This document shows positions 17,037 through 26,039 of a DNA stretch of 46,740 bases, in pieces. The DNA is taken from assembly GCA_025354405.1 (NCBI GenBank), contig JANXMY010000160.1:1-46740 (forward strand), read 5' to 3'. The notes under the pieces were generated by a model. The model saw only the letters and a program-made list of their open reading frames with translations. It was not told the origin of the DNA and made no database searches. Every line of letters starts with the position of its first letter. Position 1 is the stretch's first letter. Origin of the DNA: Armatimonadota bacterium (GTDB taxonomy: Bacteria > Armatimonadota > Armatimonadia > Armatimonadales > Capsulimonadaceae). The position numbers and the translations under genes are program-made.

Positions 17037-17772
17037 AGTACTTGTAATGCGCGGGCTTTGCCGCAGCCGGGCCGAAGCCCAGGAAATGATCGATGCCGGA
17101 GCCGTGACTGTCAATGGCCGCGTTGCGAGCAAGCCGAGCGAGGAAGTGGGCGAAGGTGCCCTCGTTTCTCTGAAAGAAGTGGGGCCACGCTGGGTCTCAC
17201 GCGGGGCGATCAAGCTGGAAGCCGCACTGGAGCAATTTGGTCTGGACGTCAGCAATCGTCTGGCCCTGGATGTTGGCGCCTCAACTGGCGGCTTCACCGA
17301 ATGTCTGCTGCGGCGCGGAGTATCGACCGTTCATGCCATCGATGTCGGACATGGACAGATGGCAGCCGAGCTGGTCGCGGACCGGCGTGTCATCCAGCGT
17401 GAAGGCGTGAATGCCCGCGCTCTTGTCCCCGCAGACTTCCCGCACCGGTTCGGCATCATCGTCGCCGACCTTTCTTTCATCTCACTCACACTGGTTTTGC
17501 CAGCATTGATACCGCTCCTCAGTGAGGAAGGCGACCTCGTTTGCCTCGTCAAACCACAATTTGAAGTTGGAGCCGGCAATCTCAATAAAGGCGGCATCGT
17601 GCAGAACGCTTCGGCACGGGAGGAAGCGTTGACCCGGGTTCTCTCCGCCGCATCCGCTTGCGGACTGACGGAAAAAGCGCGAATGACCAGCCCAATTGCA
17701 GGCGGGGAAGGCAATATCGAATTTCTGGTCTGGCTGGTTCCGGCAGGAAGAACAGCGCTGGGCGCCGAATAA
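17023..17772 (+). CDS. tlyA: TlyA family rRNA (cytidine-2'-O)-methyltransferase
   Basis: A 249-residue protein with an N-terminal S4 RNA-binding domain (MRLDKVLVMRGLCRSRAEAQEMI, GAVTVNG) and a C-terminal FtsJ-type methyltransferase (LALDVGASTGGFTECLL binding SAM, VADLSFISL, LVKPQFEVG). TlyA methylates the 2'-O of cytidines in 16S and 23S rRNA in mycobacteria and affects sensitivity to capreomycin-type drugs; it is annotated as a haemolysin in older records. The ATG at 17023 is chosen because the S4 domain starts there; a longer form from 16957 would lie within the phosphatase gene. It is 6 bases upstream of the cytidine deaminase gene. Confidence 0.93.
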   Translation: MRLDKVLVMRGLCRSRAEAQEMIDAGAVTVNGRVASKPSEEVGEGALVSLKEVGPRWVSRGAIKLEAALEQFGLDVSNRLALDVGASTGGFTECLLRRGVSTVHAIDVGHGQMAAELVADRRVIQREGVNARALVPADFPHRFGIIVADLSFISLTLVLPALIPLLSEEGDLVCLVKPQFEVGAGNLNKGGIVQNASAREEALTRVLSAASACGLTEKARMTSPIAGGEGNIEFLVWLVPAGRTALGAE

Positions 17773-17778
17773 ACGCCC

Positions 17779-18219
17779 ATGACGGATTTTACACAGCAAG
17801 AAGCTAGCTATCGTGAGCTTGCAAACTCTTTCCGTGAGGAGCTGCTGACGGCAGCGCGGGAAGCCCAGATTTCTGCCTATGCCCCCTATTCGAATTTCTC
17901 AGTAGGCGCAGCGGTACTTTTGAGCGACGGCACTATCTACCGGGGCTGTAATATTGAGAACGCGTCATTTGGACTGACGATCTGTGCAGAACGTGTGGCA
18001 CTTTTCCATGCAATCAGTGATGGACGGATCGATATCGCTGCCGTTGCTGTGGTGACATCCGCCCCAAAGCTCTGCAAACCGTGCGGTGCTTGCCGGCAGG
18101 TAATCGCCGAGTTCTCTCAAGCAGGCAACCCTATCGCCGTTCTTTCCGCTTCCCTATCCGGAGAAACTTCTTTGGAAACGATTTTGGACTTGCTGCCGGA
18201 TACTTTTACACTGCTCTAA
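17779..18219 (+). CDS. cdd: Cytidine deaminase
   Basis: A 146-residue enzyme that hydrolyses cytidine and deoxycytidine to uridine in pyrimidine salvage. It has YAPYSNFSVGAA at the start of the core, GCNIENASFG, then CAERVA with the zinc Cys and catalytic Glu, and PCGACRQ with the other two zinc Cys. This is the short, tetrameric form. It sits in an operon with tlyA. It ends in a 4-base overlap with the convergent peptidase gene, so the two have no room for a separate terminator. Confidence 0.95.
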   Translation: MTDFTQQEASYRELANSFREELLTAAREAQISAYAPYSNFSVGAAVLLSDGTIYRGCNIENASFGLTICAERVALFHAISDGRIDIAAVAVVTSAPKLCKPCGACRQVIAEFSQAGNPIAVLSASLSGETSLETILDLLPDTFTLL

Positions 18220-18995
18220 AGAGAAGTCTGGTCTTCGAGCGCCGCAAAAAGCGCGAACAGGGCAGTGATGTGCATGGCGGCGCTCCGCTCAAACGTCTCC
18301 AAATAAGGTGCTTCCAGCGGAAAAGCCCGCGGAACTCCTTGGGCCATTCCCCACTCCGCCAGTGTTCGGCCTGGAACACGCCGCTGAAACTCTGCCAGCT
18401 CTTCCAAGCTCGGGGCAAATAGCCCACCCTCACCCCGATAGCCTCCAAAAAATGGCTCCGCTTCGATAGGGTAGCCACGTTTTGCCAAGATTTCCAGTAT
18501 CGCTTGCCCCACCGAAGCTTGTCCCTCCTGCCGAAGCTCAAACAGATAATAGCCAGGAGCATGTGAGTCGGTATGCAGCTCAACAATTGCAGATGCGGAC
18601 TGGAGATCGAGTAAGTGGCGAATGGCGGCGCTTTCCTGGGTCAAATCGGCATGAAACTGCCGATTGATATCCTGTCCGGCCCGATTACTGCGTGTCTGGT
18701 CCGCGAAACCGCTGGGGTTAATACAAGGGATTACCACCAGCCGATGATGCAGCAGGGGAACCGCGCCCTCCGCCAGTATTTCCAGCAGGCGCAGAGCCGC
18801 TTCGATTCCCCCCGGTTCATCCCCGTGGACTCCGGCCTGTATGATTATTGACGGAAGTTCTGATTTTCCCCACTCGAACACCCACAGCGGAAAGCGAGTG
18901 TTTCCATAGATAACTTCGGTAAATACTTTTCCCTCAAGGTACGAGCTTTGAGCAATATTGGCGATTCGCGTTTCCAGGGATTCAGCAGTTAACAT
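18216..18995 (-). CDS. M14-type zinc carboxypeptidase / aspartoacylase-like protein
   Basis: A 259-residue metallohydrolase of the M14/succinylglutamate-desuccinylase fold. Zinc ligands are His57 and Glu60 (GVHGDEPGG) and a later His in VELHTDSHAPG. The substrate-site motif NPSGFADQTRSN...DINRQF has the Arg residues that bind a carboxylate. No signal peptide is visible, so it should act in the cytoplasm, perhaps on peptidoglycan peptides or N-acyl amino acids; the exact reaction is unknown. It begins about 35 bases downstream of nothing else on this strand (the TonB gene ends at 19030), so it could be last in that operon. Confidence 0.85.
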   Translation of the reverse strand: MLTAESLETRIANIAQSSYLEGKVFTEVIYGNTRFPLWVFEWGKSELPSIIIQAGVHGDEPGGIEAALRLLEILAEGAVPLLHHRLVVIPCINPSGFADQTRSNRAGQDINRQFHADLTQESAAIRHLLDLQSASAIVELHTDSHAPGYYLFELRQEGQASVGQAILEILAKRGYPIEAEPFFGGYRGEGGLFAPSLEELAEFQRRVPGRTLAEWGMAQGVPRAFPLEAPYLETFERSAAMHITALFALFAALEDQTSL

Positions 18996-19029
18996 TGGTC
19001 AGCCCCTCACTGAGTTGAGTTTACCAGAC

Positions 19030-19809
19030 TTACGCTCCCACGTCAAACTCGACTTTCAGCCTAAGGTAACTCTCTACCGGTTCTCCATCGCGCGTCGCCG
19101 GGCGAAACTTCCAGCGGCGGGCCGCATCCAGGGCCAGGGCGTCCAGTGTCGAGTTTCCAGTTCCCGAGACTGTCTTGACAGTTGCGGTGCCATCTGTATG
19201 TATCGTAAACACTCCTTCAAATATTGAATTAAGTTCAGAACCGCGCAGATCTTCTGGGATCTCCGGGTGCGGCTGTGCCAGGGGCACGGCTGCCTGCAGT
19301 GTCGGAAGGTGCGCAATAGGCATTGGAGCAGGAACGGGTTTCGGAGCCGGTGGAGTCGGCTCTGGCACCGGAGCAGCTGGCGGGGCAATCACGGGAGTTG
19401 GTGGCGGACTGGTCAGGGGAGCGACCGGAGGCGTAATTGGCCCAGTTTGTGTCCCGGTGATGCCAGCATCCCCTGCCCCACCAATTGCGCCTGCCGACGG
19501 CCCAGCTGCAACCACGCGTACTGGAGGTGGTCCGGAAGGGGTGCGGCGGGCGACAGACGTATGGGCGGCAGCTTTGCGTCCTGCCGAGTGCGGTTTTGCA
19601 GCTATCTTCTTCGGAGTTTTCTTTGGCACCGGCGGCTTTTTCTCGGCAGGAGGCAATTTGACCAGCTCCACCTGTGTCAGCGACCTTTTGCCGCCGGCAC
19701 TTTTGAATACCCCGAACTGAGCCAAAATCGGCAGCAGAATCGCATTGATTAACAGGGCAATGCCGATCATTTTCGGAAGCAGTGTGTTTTTCTTGCGTCG
19801 TCGGCTCAT
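19030..19809 (-). CDS. tonB: TonB energy transducer
   Basis: A 259-residue TonB-type protein. A basic N-terminus is followed by a membrane helix (about residues 12-31), a long Pro-rich periplasmic spanner with Lys and Ala (APVPEPTPPAPKPVPAP) and a C-terminal TonB domain from about residue 185 (IFEGVFTIHTDGTATVK, LDALALDAARRWKFRPA, RDGEPVESYLRLKVEF). It passes energy from ExbB/ExbD to the receptor encoded in the same operon. It follows exbD by 9 bases and is last in the transport cluster. Confidence 0.92.
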   Translation of the reverse strand: MSRRRKKNTLLPKMIGIALLINAILLPILAQFGVFKSAGGKRSLTQVELVKLPPAEKKPPVPKKTPKKIAAKPHSAGRKAAAHTSVARRTPSGPPPVRVVAAGPSAGAIGGAGDAGITGTQTGPITPPVAPLTSPPPTPVIAPPAAPVPEPTPPAPKPVPAPMPIAHLPTLQAAVPLAQPHPEIPEDLRGSELNSIFEGVFTIHTDGTATVKTVSGTGNSTLDALALDAARRWKFRPATRDGEPVESYLRLKVEFDVGA

Positions 19810-19818
19810 GTTTTTTTC

Positions 19819-20220
19819 CTAAGATGCGGTCGCAAAGGCAAAGCGCTCGGCACCGGCTTTGCCTGCATTGTCCATCACACTGATCAGTGTCCCATGCAGG
19901 GAGTTCTTATCTGCATTGATCACAATTAGCGTTCCCGGCCCGATCCCCAGCGCCTTCAAATCCGCCGTCTCTTCCGCCAGCGTAATCGGCTTCGTATTCA
20001 GATGCAGCGCTCCGGCTGCGTCAATCGTAATCGTGACGTTCTGCGCCGAGTGCTTCTGCCCAGTACTAGCTTTTGGCAGATTGACCGGCAGACCATTTTG
20101 AACGGCGAGCGCAAGGCTGGCGACGATAAAGAACATCAGCAGAAACATCATGGTATCGATCATCGGGATGATGATGATCTCGGCCTCTTCCGGCTGACGC
20201 CGGGCGCGTACTTTCATCAT
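19819..20220 (-). CDS. exbD: Biopolymer transport protein ExbD
   Basis: A 133-residue proton-channel subunit that works with ExbB to energise TonB. A cytoplasmic basic start is followed by one membrane helix (IIPMIDTMMFLLMFFIVASL, with the essential Asp in PMIDT) and a periplasmic domain with VTITIDAAGALHLNTKPI and LIVINADKNSLHGTLISVMD. Two adjacent ATG codons could start it. The gene is 3 bases after exbB and 9 before tonB, so the three are tightly co-expressed. Confidence 0.93.
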   Translation of the reverse strand: MMKVRARRQPEEAEIIIIPMIDTMMFLLMFFIVASLALAVQNGLPVNLPKASTGQKHSAQNVTITIDAAGALHLNTKPITLAEETADLKALGIGPGTLIVINADKNSLHGTLISVMDNAGKAGAERFAFATAS

Positions 20221-20223
20221 AGA

Positions 20224-20847
20224 CTAAGCCACTCTTCCTGTCAGAAAGTTCGTCAGTTCCGACCCGTAGTATTCGATGTCTTCGACGAAGCGCTTGACCA
20301 GGTTGCCGAAATAGTTGTGAAAGATCAGTCCAATCACGGCGATGCTGATACCTGTCGCTGTCGAGATGAGCGCTTCGCTGACACCTCCCATGACAGCGGT
20401 AGGCGACGACAGCCCGGAGCGGGCAACTTCTTTGAACGAAGCGATCATGCCGGCGATTGTTCCCAGAAGCCCCAGCAGCGGCGCGATCGTGATAATCGTC
20501 CGCAGACCAGGCAGGTAGTTTTCGAGTGACGGGATTTCATTCGCGGCCTCCTGCGACATGGCCATATCGATCGCCTCCGGGGAACGATCGGCGTTCTTCA
20601 AGCCCCGTGCAAAGATGCGGGAATAGGGAGTCTTGGCATCTTCCATGAGCCGCGATGCGGCCGCACCGTGGTCGCCGACTTTGTAAGTAGCTTTGATCTC
20701 CTCAAGCAGTTCTTCCGGGTCGATCGCCGTCGCCTTGCGGAACGTAAACGCACGCTCGAGGATGATCCCGATCGCCAGGACCGAGCAGAGGATGAGCGGG
20801 TACATCATAAATCCGCCCTGATGCAGATAAGTCACAAATGCGTCCAT
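20224..20847 (-). CDS. exbB: Biopolymer transport protein ExbB (MotA/TolQ/ExbB family)
   Basis: A 207-residue inner-membrane protein with three helices: about 12-32 (GGFMMYPLILCSVLAIGIIL), 115-135 (LRTIITIAPLLGLLGTIAGMI) and 155-175 (EALISTATGISIAVIGLIFH). Family residues include the ERAFTFR segment after the first helix and APLLGLLGTIAGM in the second. The ATG at 20847 is chosen because GGAGAATTT lies just upstream and the helix starts soon after; a longer reading would enter the receptor gene. It is 22 bases downstream of the receptor. Confidence 0.93.
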   Translation of the reverse strand: MDAFVTYLHQGGFMMYPLILCSVLAIGIILERAFTFRKATAIDPEELLEEIKATYKVGDHGAAASRLMEDAKTPYSRIFARGLKNADRSPEAIDMAMSQEAANEIPSLENYLPGLRTIITIAPLLGLLGTIAGMIASFKEVARSGLSSPTAVMGGVSEALISTATGISIAVIGLIFHNYFGNLVKRFVEDIEYYGSELTNFLTGRVA

Positions 20848-20869
20848 AGTTGAAATTCTCCAGAAGTTT

Positions 20870-22927
20870 CTAAAAGTTTTGTGTCCACTTGATGCCCAGT
20901 GTCCGGCCCTGACCCCATTCGCGGTCAGAAAACTGGCTGGCTTGTTTGATGACATAGCCGTGGTTGAGTAGATTAAATGCTGACAGCGCAAGCTGGCCCT
21001 GGCCAATCTTCGTCGCCACCTGCAGGTTGATGATGAAATGCGCGGGCACGCGGTAAAAGTTCGGCAGGCCGGCATCGCTTTGCCCATAAGGGAAGCCAGA
21101 GCCGTACTCGCCGTCGAGGTTGATGCTCTGACCGCGTTTTTGGTAGGCCAGTCCCAGCGAGGCCGTATGGGTCTGGTCGTGGTCGTCGTAAAAATATCCT
21201 GGAGGGGCGCCCTGCGGGATGATGCCGCCGGTGAAGTCTCCCGCCGCTCGTGCCCAGGAACGGGCGTAGTTGGCGTAGAACGAAAGATTGCGTGTCAGCG
21301 CCCCATCGACGGCGAATTCCAGGCCGCGCACATAGCCTTTCTGGACATTGAACGGCTCCCGAATCTGGGTGCCGCCAAGAATATTTTCGTCGATGACGTC
21401 CTGCTCAGTTTTGTAATAGGCACTCAGACTGGTCGTGATGCCGCCGTTGTCATGCTGATATCCGATTTCATAAAAGTTGTCCCGCTCAGGCTTGAAAGGG
21501 ACCGCATTCGGGTCGAGGCGCCGAATGTCTTCAATCGGGGCTGGCTGGAACAGGCGGTTGTAGTATGCATGGACTTTATCACGCTTGTCGAGGGTGTACG
21601 TGAGGTTAAGTCGGGGGGAGACCTGTGAAGTCGTTGCGTCAGTTTTGTGCTGATCATAACGGACCCCGTAATTGACTAAGAAACGCCCTGGCGTCCAGTC
21701 GTCCTGTAGATAGGCGGATTTATCGCCGCCGGAGAGATCGTGGCTGTCAACAATCGTCTGCACTGAAGTTGTCACCCCATCGCCGCCGTCCACAGTGTTC
21801 AGCAGTTTGAAATGCTCGCCGCCTGTGACGGTGCTGAGGTCGAAACCATAACCAACTTTGTGCTGCCCGCCGATTTTGCGGCTGGCATCTGTTCGCAGCC
21901 CGATGTAGTTTGCTGTGCGATCCTCGGCCGCCGAGGTAGGCAGATTGGCCGGAACGGTGCCGTCGAGGCTGGCCGCCGAAGCTCCCGCCAGATCGTGCAC
22001 GGGGTCACCGAAATATCGCAGTCGTGACTGATGGCTGTACAAAGCCACAATCAGATTTTCCGGGCCGCGGTCATGCCGCCAGATCAGATTAGCAAAGTCG
22101 CCGTCTTCGCGCTGCGTGACATCACGGCCGAGTGCCTGCTGGGTCTCATCGTTTGGAAACTGCAGAAAAGCGTCCGTGCGCGCGGTATCCAGAACCAGGC
22201 GATCATGGGCACCCATATTGAGGTCAAACTTACCGAAGACGACCGAGTCTCGCCCGGAGTCATGCAGCGGTGTTTGTGTGACGGGATCCAGACGCCTCTG
22301 ACTGAAAGTTCGCAGCCCGGAGACAAAGTAGGAAAACTGCGGAACACCGCCACCGACCTGGATCGCGCTGTCGGCAATTCCGTACTGCGACACGAGCTGC
22401 TGCGCGAAACCGCTGGGAGGTCCAGCTTTGCCTGCCCGTGCCGTGACATCAAACACCGCTGCCAGATTCTTGCCATACTGGGCCGGGAAGCCGCCGGTGA
22501 GAACGCGCAGCGTCTCAATATTCTTCGGATCGATCAAGTCGCTGAAAGACCCGGAGACGGACTCCGGCAGCGGTGCTCCGTCCAGATAGTACGTATATTG
22601 CCCGTGCGAGCCTCGGATATGAAACTCGCCGCTTGGAGCCGCCGCCGCCCCGGCGATGGTGGACGTGATTAAGTGAGAAAAGTCCTGATTCGTCTTAGAA
22701 TCCGAGGGACTCAAATGAATTACCTGTGCTCCGGCGACCGTACGCGGAACCAGGACTAAGAGATGCGCTCCCACATGAATGACGATGATCGGTGCAGTTT
22801 TCGGGTCGAATATGCTGCCGTTTGGCACACTCACCGGCAAGATGGGCGGTGACTGGGAATGCACAGCGTTTGGCACCCCTGCCAGAGAGGCAGCCAGGGC
22901 AAGCGCAGAGCACTTTTGTCGAGACAT
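20870..22927 (-). CDS. TonB-dependent outer-membrane receptor
   Basis: A 685-residue TonB-dependent receptor. A signal peptide ends near HSQSPP (residue 25-28). The plug domain follows (SGEFHIRGSHGQYTYYLDGAPLPES, IETLRVLTGGFPAQYG), then about 500 residues of alternating beta strands ending in GRTLGIKWTQNF, with the C-terminal Phe needed for barrel insertion. Its substrate is not predictable from sequence. The start at 22927 is chosen because GGGAAATTCC precedes it and a clear signal peptide results; a longer reading would swallow the preceding small gene. It is followed at once by exbB, exbD and tonB, making a self-contained uptake system. Confidence 0.92.
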   Translation of the reverse strand: MSRQKCSALALAASLAGVPNAVHSQSPPILPVSVPNGSIFDPKTAPIIVIHVGAHLLVLVPRTVAGAQVIHLSPSDSKTNQDFSHLITSTIAGAAAAPSGEFHIRGSHGQYTYYLDGAPLPESVSGSFSDLIDPKNIETLRVLTGGFPAQYGKNLAAVFDVTARAGKAGPPSGFAQQLVSQYGIADSAIQVGGGVPQFSYFVSGLRTFSQRRLDPVTQTPLHDSGRDSVVFGKFDLNMGAHDRLVLDTARTDAFLQFPNDETQQALGRDVTQREDGDFANLIWRHDRGPENLIVALYSHQSRLRYFGDPVHDLAGASAASLDGTVPANLPTSAAEDRTANYIGLRTDASRKIGGQHKVGYGFDLSTVTGGEHFKLLNTVDGGDGVTTSVQTIVDSHDLSGGDKSAYLQDDWTPGRFLVNYGVRYDQHKTDATTSQVSPRLNLTYTLDKRDKVHAYYNRLFQPAPIEDIRRLDPNAVPFKPERDNFYEIGYQHDNGGITTSLSAYYKTEQDVIDENILGGTQIREPFNVQKGYVRGLEFAVDGALTRNLSFYANYARSWARAAGDFTGGIIPQGAPPGYFYDDHDQTHTASLGLAYQKRGQSINLDGEYGSGFPYGQSDAGLPNFYRVPAHFIINLQVATKIGQGQLALSAFNLLNHGYVIKQASQFSDREWGQGRTLGIKWTQNF

Positions 22928-22965
22928 GGAATTTCCCTTCTCAATAAAACAGATAAAATGGATAA

Positions 22966-23340
22966 CTAAGCAGAGTGGGAAGCAGGAGGAGCACGGGGAG
23001 ATCGCAGGTGAAGAAGTTGGCGAAAGGTAATTGGGACAACGGTCTTTGAGAGCGGCTGCAAAATAAAGAATGGGGTTGGGACGGGGCAGAAAGTCACGCT
23101 CCCCGATTGCAGGCCCTGAGACCACGCGCAGGCCGCACACTGATCGGCGGGAACTGCAGCGACCGACCACTGCGGCACACTTGCCAGTGCTGACGCAACA
23201 CTGTGCGCGGATGCAGCACTGGGCGCATCCGCATCGGTGTGATGCAGCGCGACTCCGGTTCCCATCCAAAGGCAGATGGTGAGGAGAATCCAGGCCGTCG
23301 CACGATGCGCTGTAGCTGCGGAAAAGTGAAAGCGATTCAT
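22966..23340 (-). CDS. Small exported Cys-containing protein (DUF2946-like)
   Basis: A 124-residue protein with a hydrophobic signal or anchor (ATAWILLTICLWMGTGVAL), then a His/Asp-rich patch (LHHTDADAPS) and a CAACAW motif with another Cys further on. The tail is basic and Pro-rich (LRSPRAPP). The layout is like small DUF2946-type proteins next to metal-related and TonB-dependent genes, but I cannot name the family with certainty. It is 38 bases upstream of the receptor gene and probably the first gene of that operon. A metal-binding or sensing role for the His and Cys residues is only a guess. Confidence 0.62.
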   Translation of the reverse strand: MNRFHFSAATAHRATAWILLTICLWMGTGVALHHTDADAPSAASAHSVASALASVPQWSVAAVPADQCAACAWSQGLQSGSVTFCPVPTPFFILQPLSKTVVPITFRQLLHLRSPRAPPASHSA

Positions 23341-23350
23341 TTGCGTTCGT

Positions 23351-23356
23351 ATTGTA
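23351..23356 (-). promoter_or_regulatory. Candidate -10 (TACAAT) of the TonB transport operon
   Basis: TACAAT preceded by GG ends 10 bases upstream of the ATG at 23340, leaving no space for a normal ribosome binding site; transcription would start about four bases before the ATG. Confidence 0.4.
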
Positions 23357-23462
23357 CCATGACGTCAACGAAAACTGTTGCTCCATAAGTTCCCGCAGGA
23401 AGGAGAATGCGTGCTTAACGTTGAAATGGCAGGACAAACCCCAGAGGAGATACCCCCGACCA

Positions 23463-24449
23463 ATGAAGATTGGAATTTTTACGGCTCTGTTCCATGACAG
23501 GCCATTTGAGGAAGCACTCGACATCATCGCCGCCGCCGGCATTCAGGCTGTCGAGCTAGGCGCGGGGGCTTACCCAGGCAGCCGCCACCTGGACGATTTC
23601 GGCGGAGTCGAAACCCTGATCAAAGACGCCGGTGCGCGGCAGAAGCTGCGAAAGGCGATCGAGAGCCGCGGCTTAACCCTCGACTCCCTCTCGGTTCACG
23701 GCAACGCTCTGCATCCCGACAAAGCCATCGCCGAGGACCACCACAACGTCTTCCAGAACGCCGTGCTGCTGGCCGAAAAGCTGGACCTCACCGTGGTCAA
23801 CGGCTTCTCCGGCTGCCCCGGCGACGGTCCGCGTGCCAAGAACCCGAACTGGGTCACCTGCCCCTGGCCCGATGAGTACCGCGACATACTTGACTACCAG
23901 TGGAAGAAAGTTGCCATCCCTTACTGGAAGAAGCAGAATAAATTCCTGAAAGACCATCGAGTCAAGTTCGCCATCGAAGCCCATCCCGGCTTCCTCGTCT
24001 ACAATCCCGAAACGATCCTGCGGCTGCGCAATGCCGCCGGCAGCCAGATCGGTGCAAACTTCGACCCCTCCCACTTCTGGTGGCAGGGCATAGACCCAAT
24101 CACCGCCGTCCGTGCTCTGGGAGCCGCCGGGGCCATTTTCCACGTTCACGCGAAAGATACCCGTATCGATCCGCTGAATTCTGCCGTCAATGGCAACCTC
24201 GACACAAAGTCCTACGCCGATATTCTAGGCCGCTCCTGGTCCTTCCGCGCCGTCGGCTATGGCCATTCGCTGACCTGGTGGAAAGATTTCATCTCCAATC
24301 TGCGCATGATCGGCTACGACGACGTCCTTTCCATCGAGCATGAAGACGGCCTGATGTCTGCACCCGAAGGCCTGAAGAAAGCGATGGAGACTCTGCAAGC
24401 TTCCATCATTTCCGAACAGCCCGGCGCGATGTTCTGGGCGAAAGAGTAA
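23463..24449 (+). CDS. Sugar phosphate isomerase/epimerase-type TIM barrel
   Basis: A 328-residue protein of the xylose isomerase-like / AP endonuclease 2 TIM-barrel superfamily. It opens with MKIGIFTALFHDRPFEEALDI, then AAAGIQAVELGAG, and has candidate metal-binding residues in FAIEAHPGF (Glu), NFDPSHFWWQG (Asp, His), IFHVHAKDT (His, Asp) and LSIEHED (Glu). In sugar-using bacteria, such proteins isomerise or epimerise carbohydrates. The substrate is unknown. The ATG at 23463 is chosen because the barrel starts there and GAGGAG is 15 bases upstream; an upstream in-frame start adds a non-family leader. It is divergent from the TonB operon. Confidence 0.88.
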   Translation: MKIGIFTALFHDRPFEEALDIIAAAGIQAVELGAGAYPGSRHLDDFGGVETLIKDAGARQKLRKAIESRGLTLDSLSVHGNALHPDKAIAEDHHNVFQNAVLLAEKLDLTVVNGFSGCPGDGPRAKNPNWVTCPWPDEYRDILDYQWKKVAIPYWKKQNKFLKDHRVKFAIEAHPGFLVYNPETILRLRNAAGSQIGANFDPSHFWWQGIDPITAVRALGAAGAIFHVHAKDTRIDPLNSAVNGNLDTKSYADILGRSWSFRAVGYGHSLTWWKDFISNLRMIGYDDVLSIEHEDGLMSAPEGLKKAMETLQASIISEQPGAMFWAKE

Positions 24450-24452
24450 ATC

Positions 24453-24474
24453 CCGCACGGTATTAACCGTGCGG
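24453..24474. terminator. Hairpin between convergent genes
   Basis: A perfect 9-bp stem (CCGCACGGT, loop ATTA, ACCGTGCGG) just after the isomerase stop and overlapping the stop of the convergent prepilin gene. There is no T run, so it is a weak terminator candidate for both genes. Confidence 0.5.
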
Positions 24475-25257
24475 ATCACCTGGCAAAGCCTGGTACTGAC
24501 CAAAGCATTCCTGGTCGGTGTCAGGCTTTGTCGTTTTTTCGTACTGCTCCCATTTGACGTGCCCATCGGCAAATAAATAGTTTGCACCGCCTCGATGGCG
24601 GGTCGCCGCCGGTGCAAACAGATTGTCCACGGCTCCGTTTCCACTGACACAGGCCGGAAGGGCGACGTTGTAAGTTTCGCCGAGCCACGGATGGATGTGG
24701 ACATCGCAGAACGTTTGGCTGCGCTCGGCTACATAGATGGTATTGGCAGGCTGATTCACGGAGGCATTCGACAGGCCGAAGAGAAAATAAGCATTCAATA
24801 GATAGGATGTAATCCCAGGAGAAGGTGCCGTAGTGGTACATGCCGCTCCCAGTGCTGCCCCGTTGGGGTCATTGTCATCCGGGCAGACAAAAAGCCGCTG
24901 CGATAAGCTGGCTGTGTCCGCTACATTTCCTACCGCCACATAGGGCATGATCTTTTCGAAGGGCGAGCCGTAGTCAGGCGACTCCAGGCTGCCGTCGTAG
25001 TCCCCCGCTGGAGCGACTCCCTGGGCTGGATTCGCACAGGCCGGATGTTCCTGTGGGTACAGGTCATCGCTGTCCTGAAGATATTGAAGGAGGGCGACGC
25101 CGATCTGTTTCATATTGCTCTGACAGGCGGCGCGGCGGGCATTCTCCCGAGCGGATTGGAAGACAGGAAATAAAATCGCCGTCAGCACCGCGATGATGGC
25201 GATGACGACAAGAAGCTCAATCAGCGTAAAGCCGCTGATTCGTGGTGTTCGGGACAT
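24463..25257 (-). CDS. DUF1559 prepilin-like protein (H-X9-DG)
   Basis: A 264-residue pseudopilin. The class III signal is [22 protein letters not shown], cleaved after the Gly by prepilin peptidase, followed by the [14 protein letters not shown] segment. The C-terminus has the H-X9-DG motif as [18 protein letters not shown]1559 proteins are numerous in Planctomycetota and Armatimonadota, and their role beyond pilus-like assembly is unknown. The ATG at 25257 gives a short basic N-terminus before the Gly. It is 37 bases after the small Cys-rich gene at 25295-25708 and is likely co-transcribed with it. Confidence 0.93.
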   Translation of the reverse strand: MSRTPRISGFTLIELLVVIAIIAVLTAILFPVFQSARENARRAACQSNMKQIGVALLQYLQDSDDLYPQEHPACANPAQGVAPAGDYDGSLESPDYGSPFEKIMPYVAVGNVADTASLSQRLFVCPDDNDPNGAALGAACTTTAPSPGITSYLLNAYFLFGLSNASVNQPANTIYVAERSQTFCDVHIHPWLGETYNVALPACVSGNGAVDNLFAPAATRHRGGANYLFADGHVKWEQYEKTTKPDTDQECFGQYQALPGDPHG

Positions 25258-25294
25258 AGTTGTTCTCCAAATGATGCGATTGACCGAGCAAACA

Positions 25295-25708
25295 TCAGAG
25301 GAAACACGGGGGGCGGATTGGGGGGGGATCACGTAGCGACGCTGCCGAGAATTTTATACACTCTAGACGTTCAGCGTTCAAAGCAGGCGGAACGAATACG
25401 GAAGATTCAGGCATCACGAAAGATGCCACAAAGAAGAAGGCGGCGGAAGGCGGTGTAGTTTCATCGCAGCGAGCGCGGCAGATCGTCCGTTCGGTAAGAG
25501 CCTTATTCGCGTGGCAGCAGCAATGGATGCCGCTATTGTGTTCGGCTAAGCACATCGCACATTTGGGAAAGGATTGAATTCTAGTCGTCAGAGCAGTGCT
25601 GCAGAGTGCCATTTGAGCCGAGCCGCAAAGAAGTATGGCGCTCCACGCCACTGCCAGGAGCAACGAAAATAGTCGGGAGATGGGGTGTTGATAACAGAAA
25701 TCGTACAT
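25295..25708 (-). CDS. Small exported cysteine-rich protein
   Basis: A 138-residue protein from the ATG at 25708. The start is a signal peptide ([20 protein letters not shown]), followed by a Cys/His-rich region with [14 protein letters not shown] and two further Cys (ICRARC). The Cys clusters could bind a metal or form disulfides. I do not recognise the family. The tail ([13 protein letters not shown]) resembles the end of the small protein at 22966-23340. A longer reading from 25894 adds 62 residues with no signal character. It precedes the DUF1559 gene by 37 bases, and may be an accessory protein to it. Confidence 0.55.
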   Translation of the reverse strand: MYDFCYQHPISRLFSLLLAVAWSAILLCGSAQMALCSTALTTRIQSFPKCAMCLAEHNSGIHCCCHANKALTERTICRARCDETTPPSAAFFFVASFVMPESSVFVPPALNAERLECIKFSAASLRDPPPIRPPCFL

Positions 25709-26039
25709 AGTTCTGCCAAAGTGGCCTTCGGGCGTGTTAATCAATAACTGTAGACGCGCCGCGAGTTCTCGGGAATATTTTGCAGTCCAGCTTGCGTCGA
25801 TGAGTTCCACATCCAGCATATCACGTAGGTGAATCTGCCCTTTTGTGCGAAATGCAGTCAACTTGATTTGTATAGGAGCGTTAAGAGATAACACACGATA
25901 GCGCAGCAGAGACTCAGAGTGGGAGACATAAAATCAGCGCGGCGAATAAGAATATCTACGTCCTGCGTATTTCGACGGGCAGATATCATCCTGTCCAGAA
26001 TCGCTTCACCATCCGTTAGCAACAATAAGACAGTTTACC
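25709..26039. other. Intergenic stretch without a convincing gene
   Basis: About 330 bases between the small Cys-rich gene and the LD-carboxypeptidase stop. The part up to 25894 is open in frame with the small gene and could be an N-terminal extension; the rest is AT-richer and shows no coding signal, hairpin or clear promoter. Confidence 0.5.

Noticed and set aside
22031-22672. A 213-codon open frame opposite the TonB receptor
   Set aside because: It is antisense to the barrel domain, with no start site or domain features.
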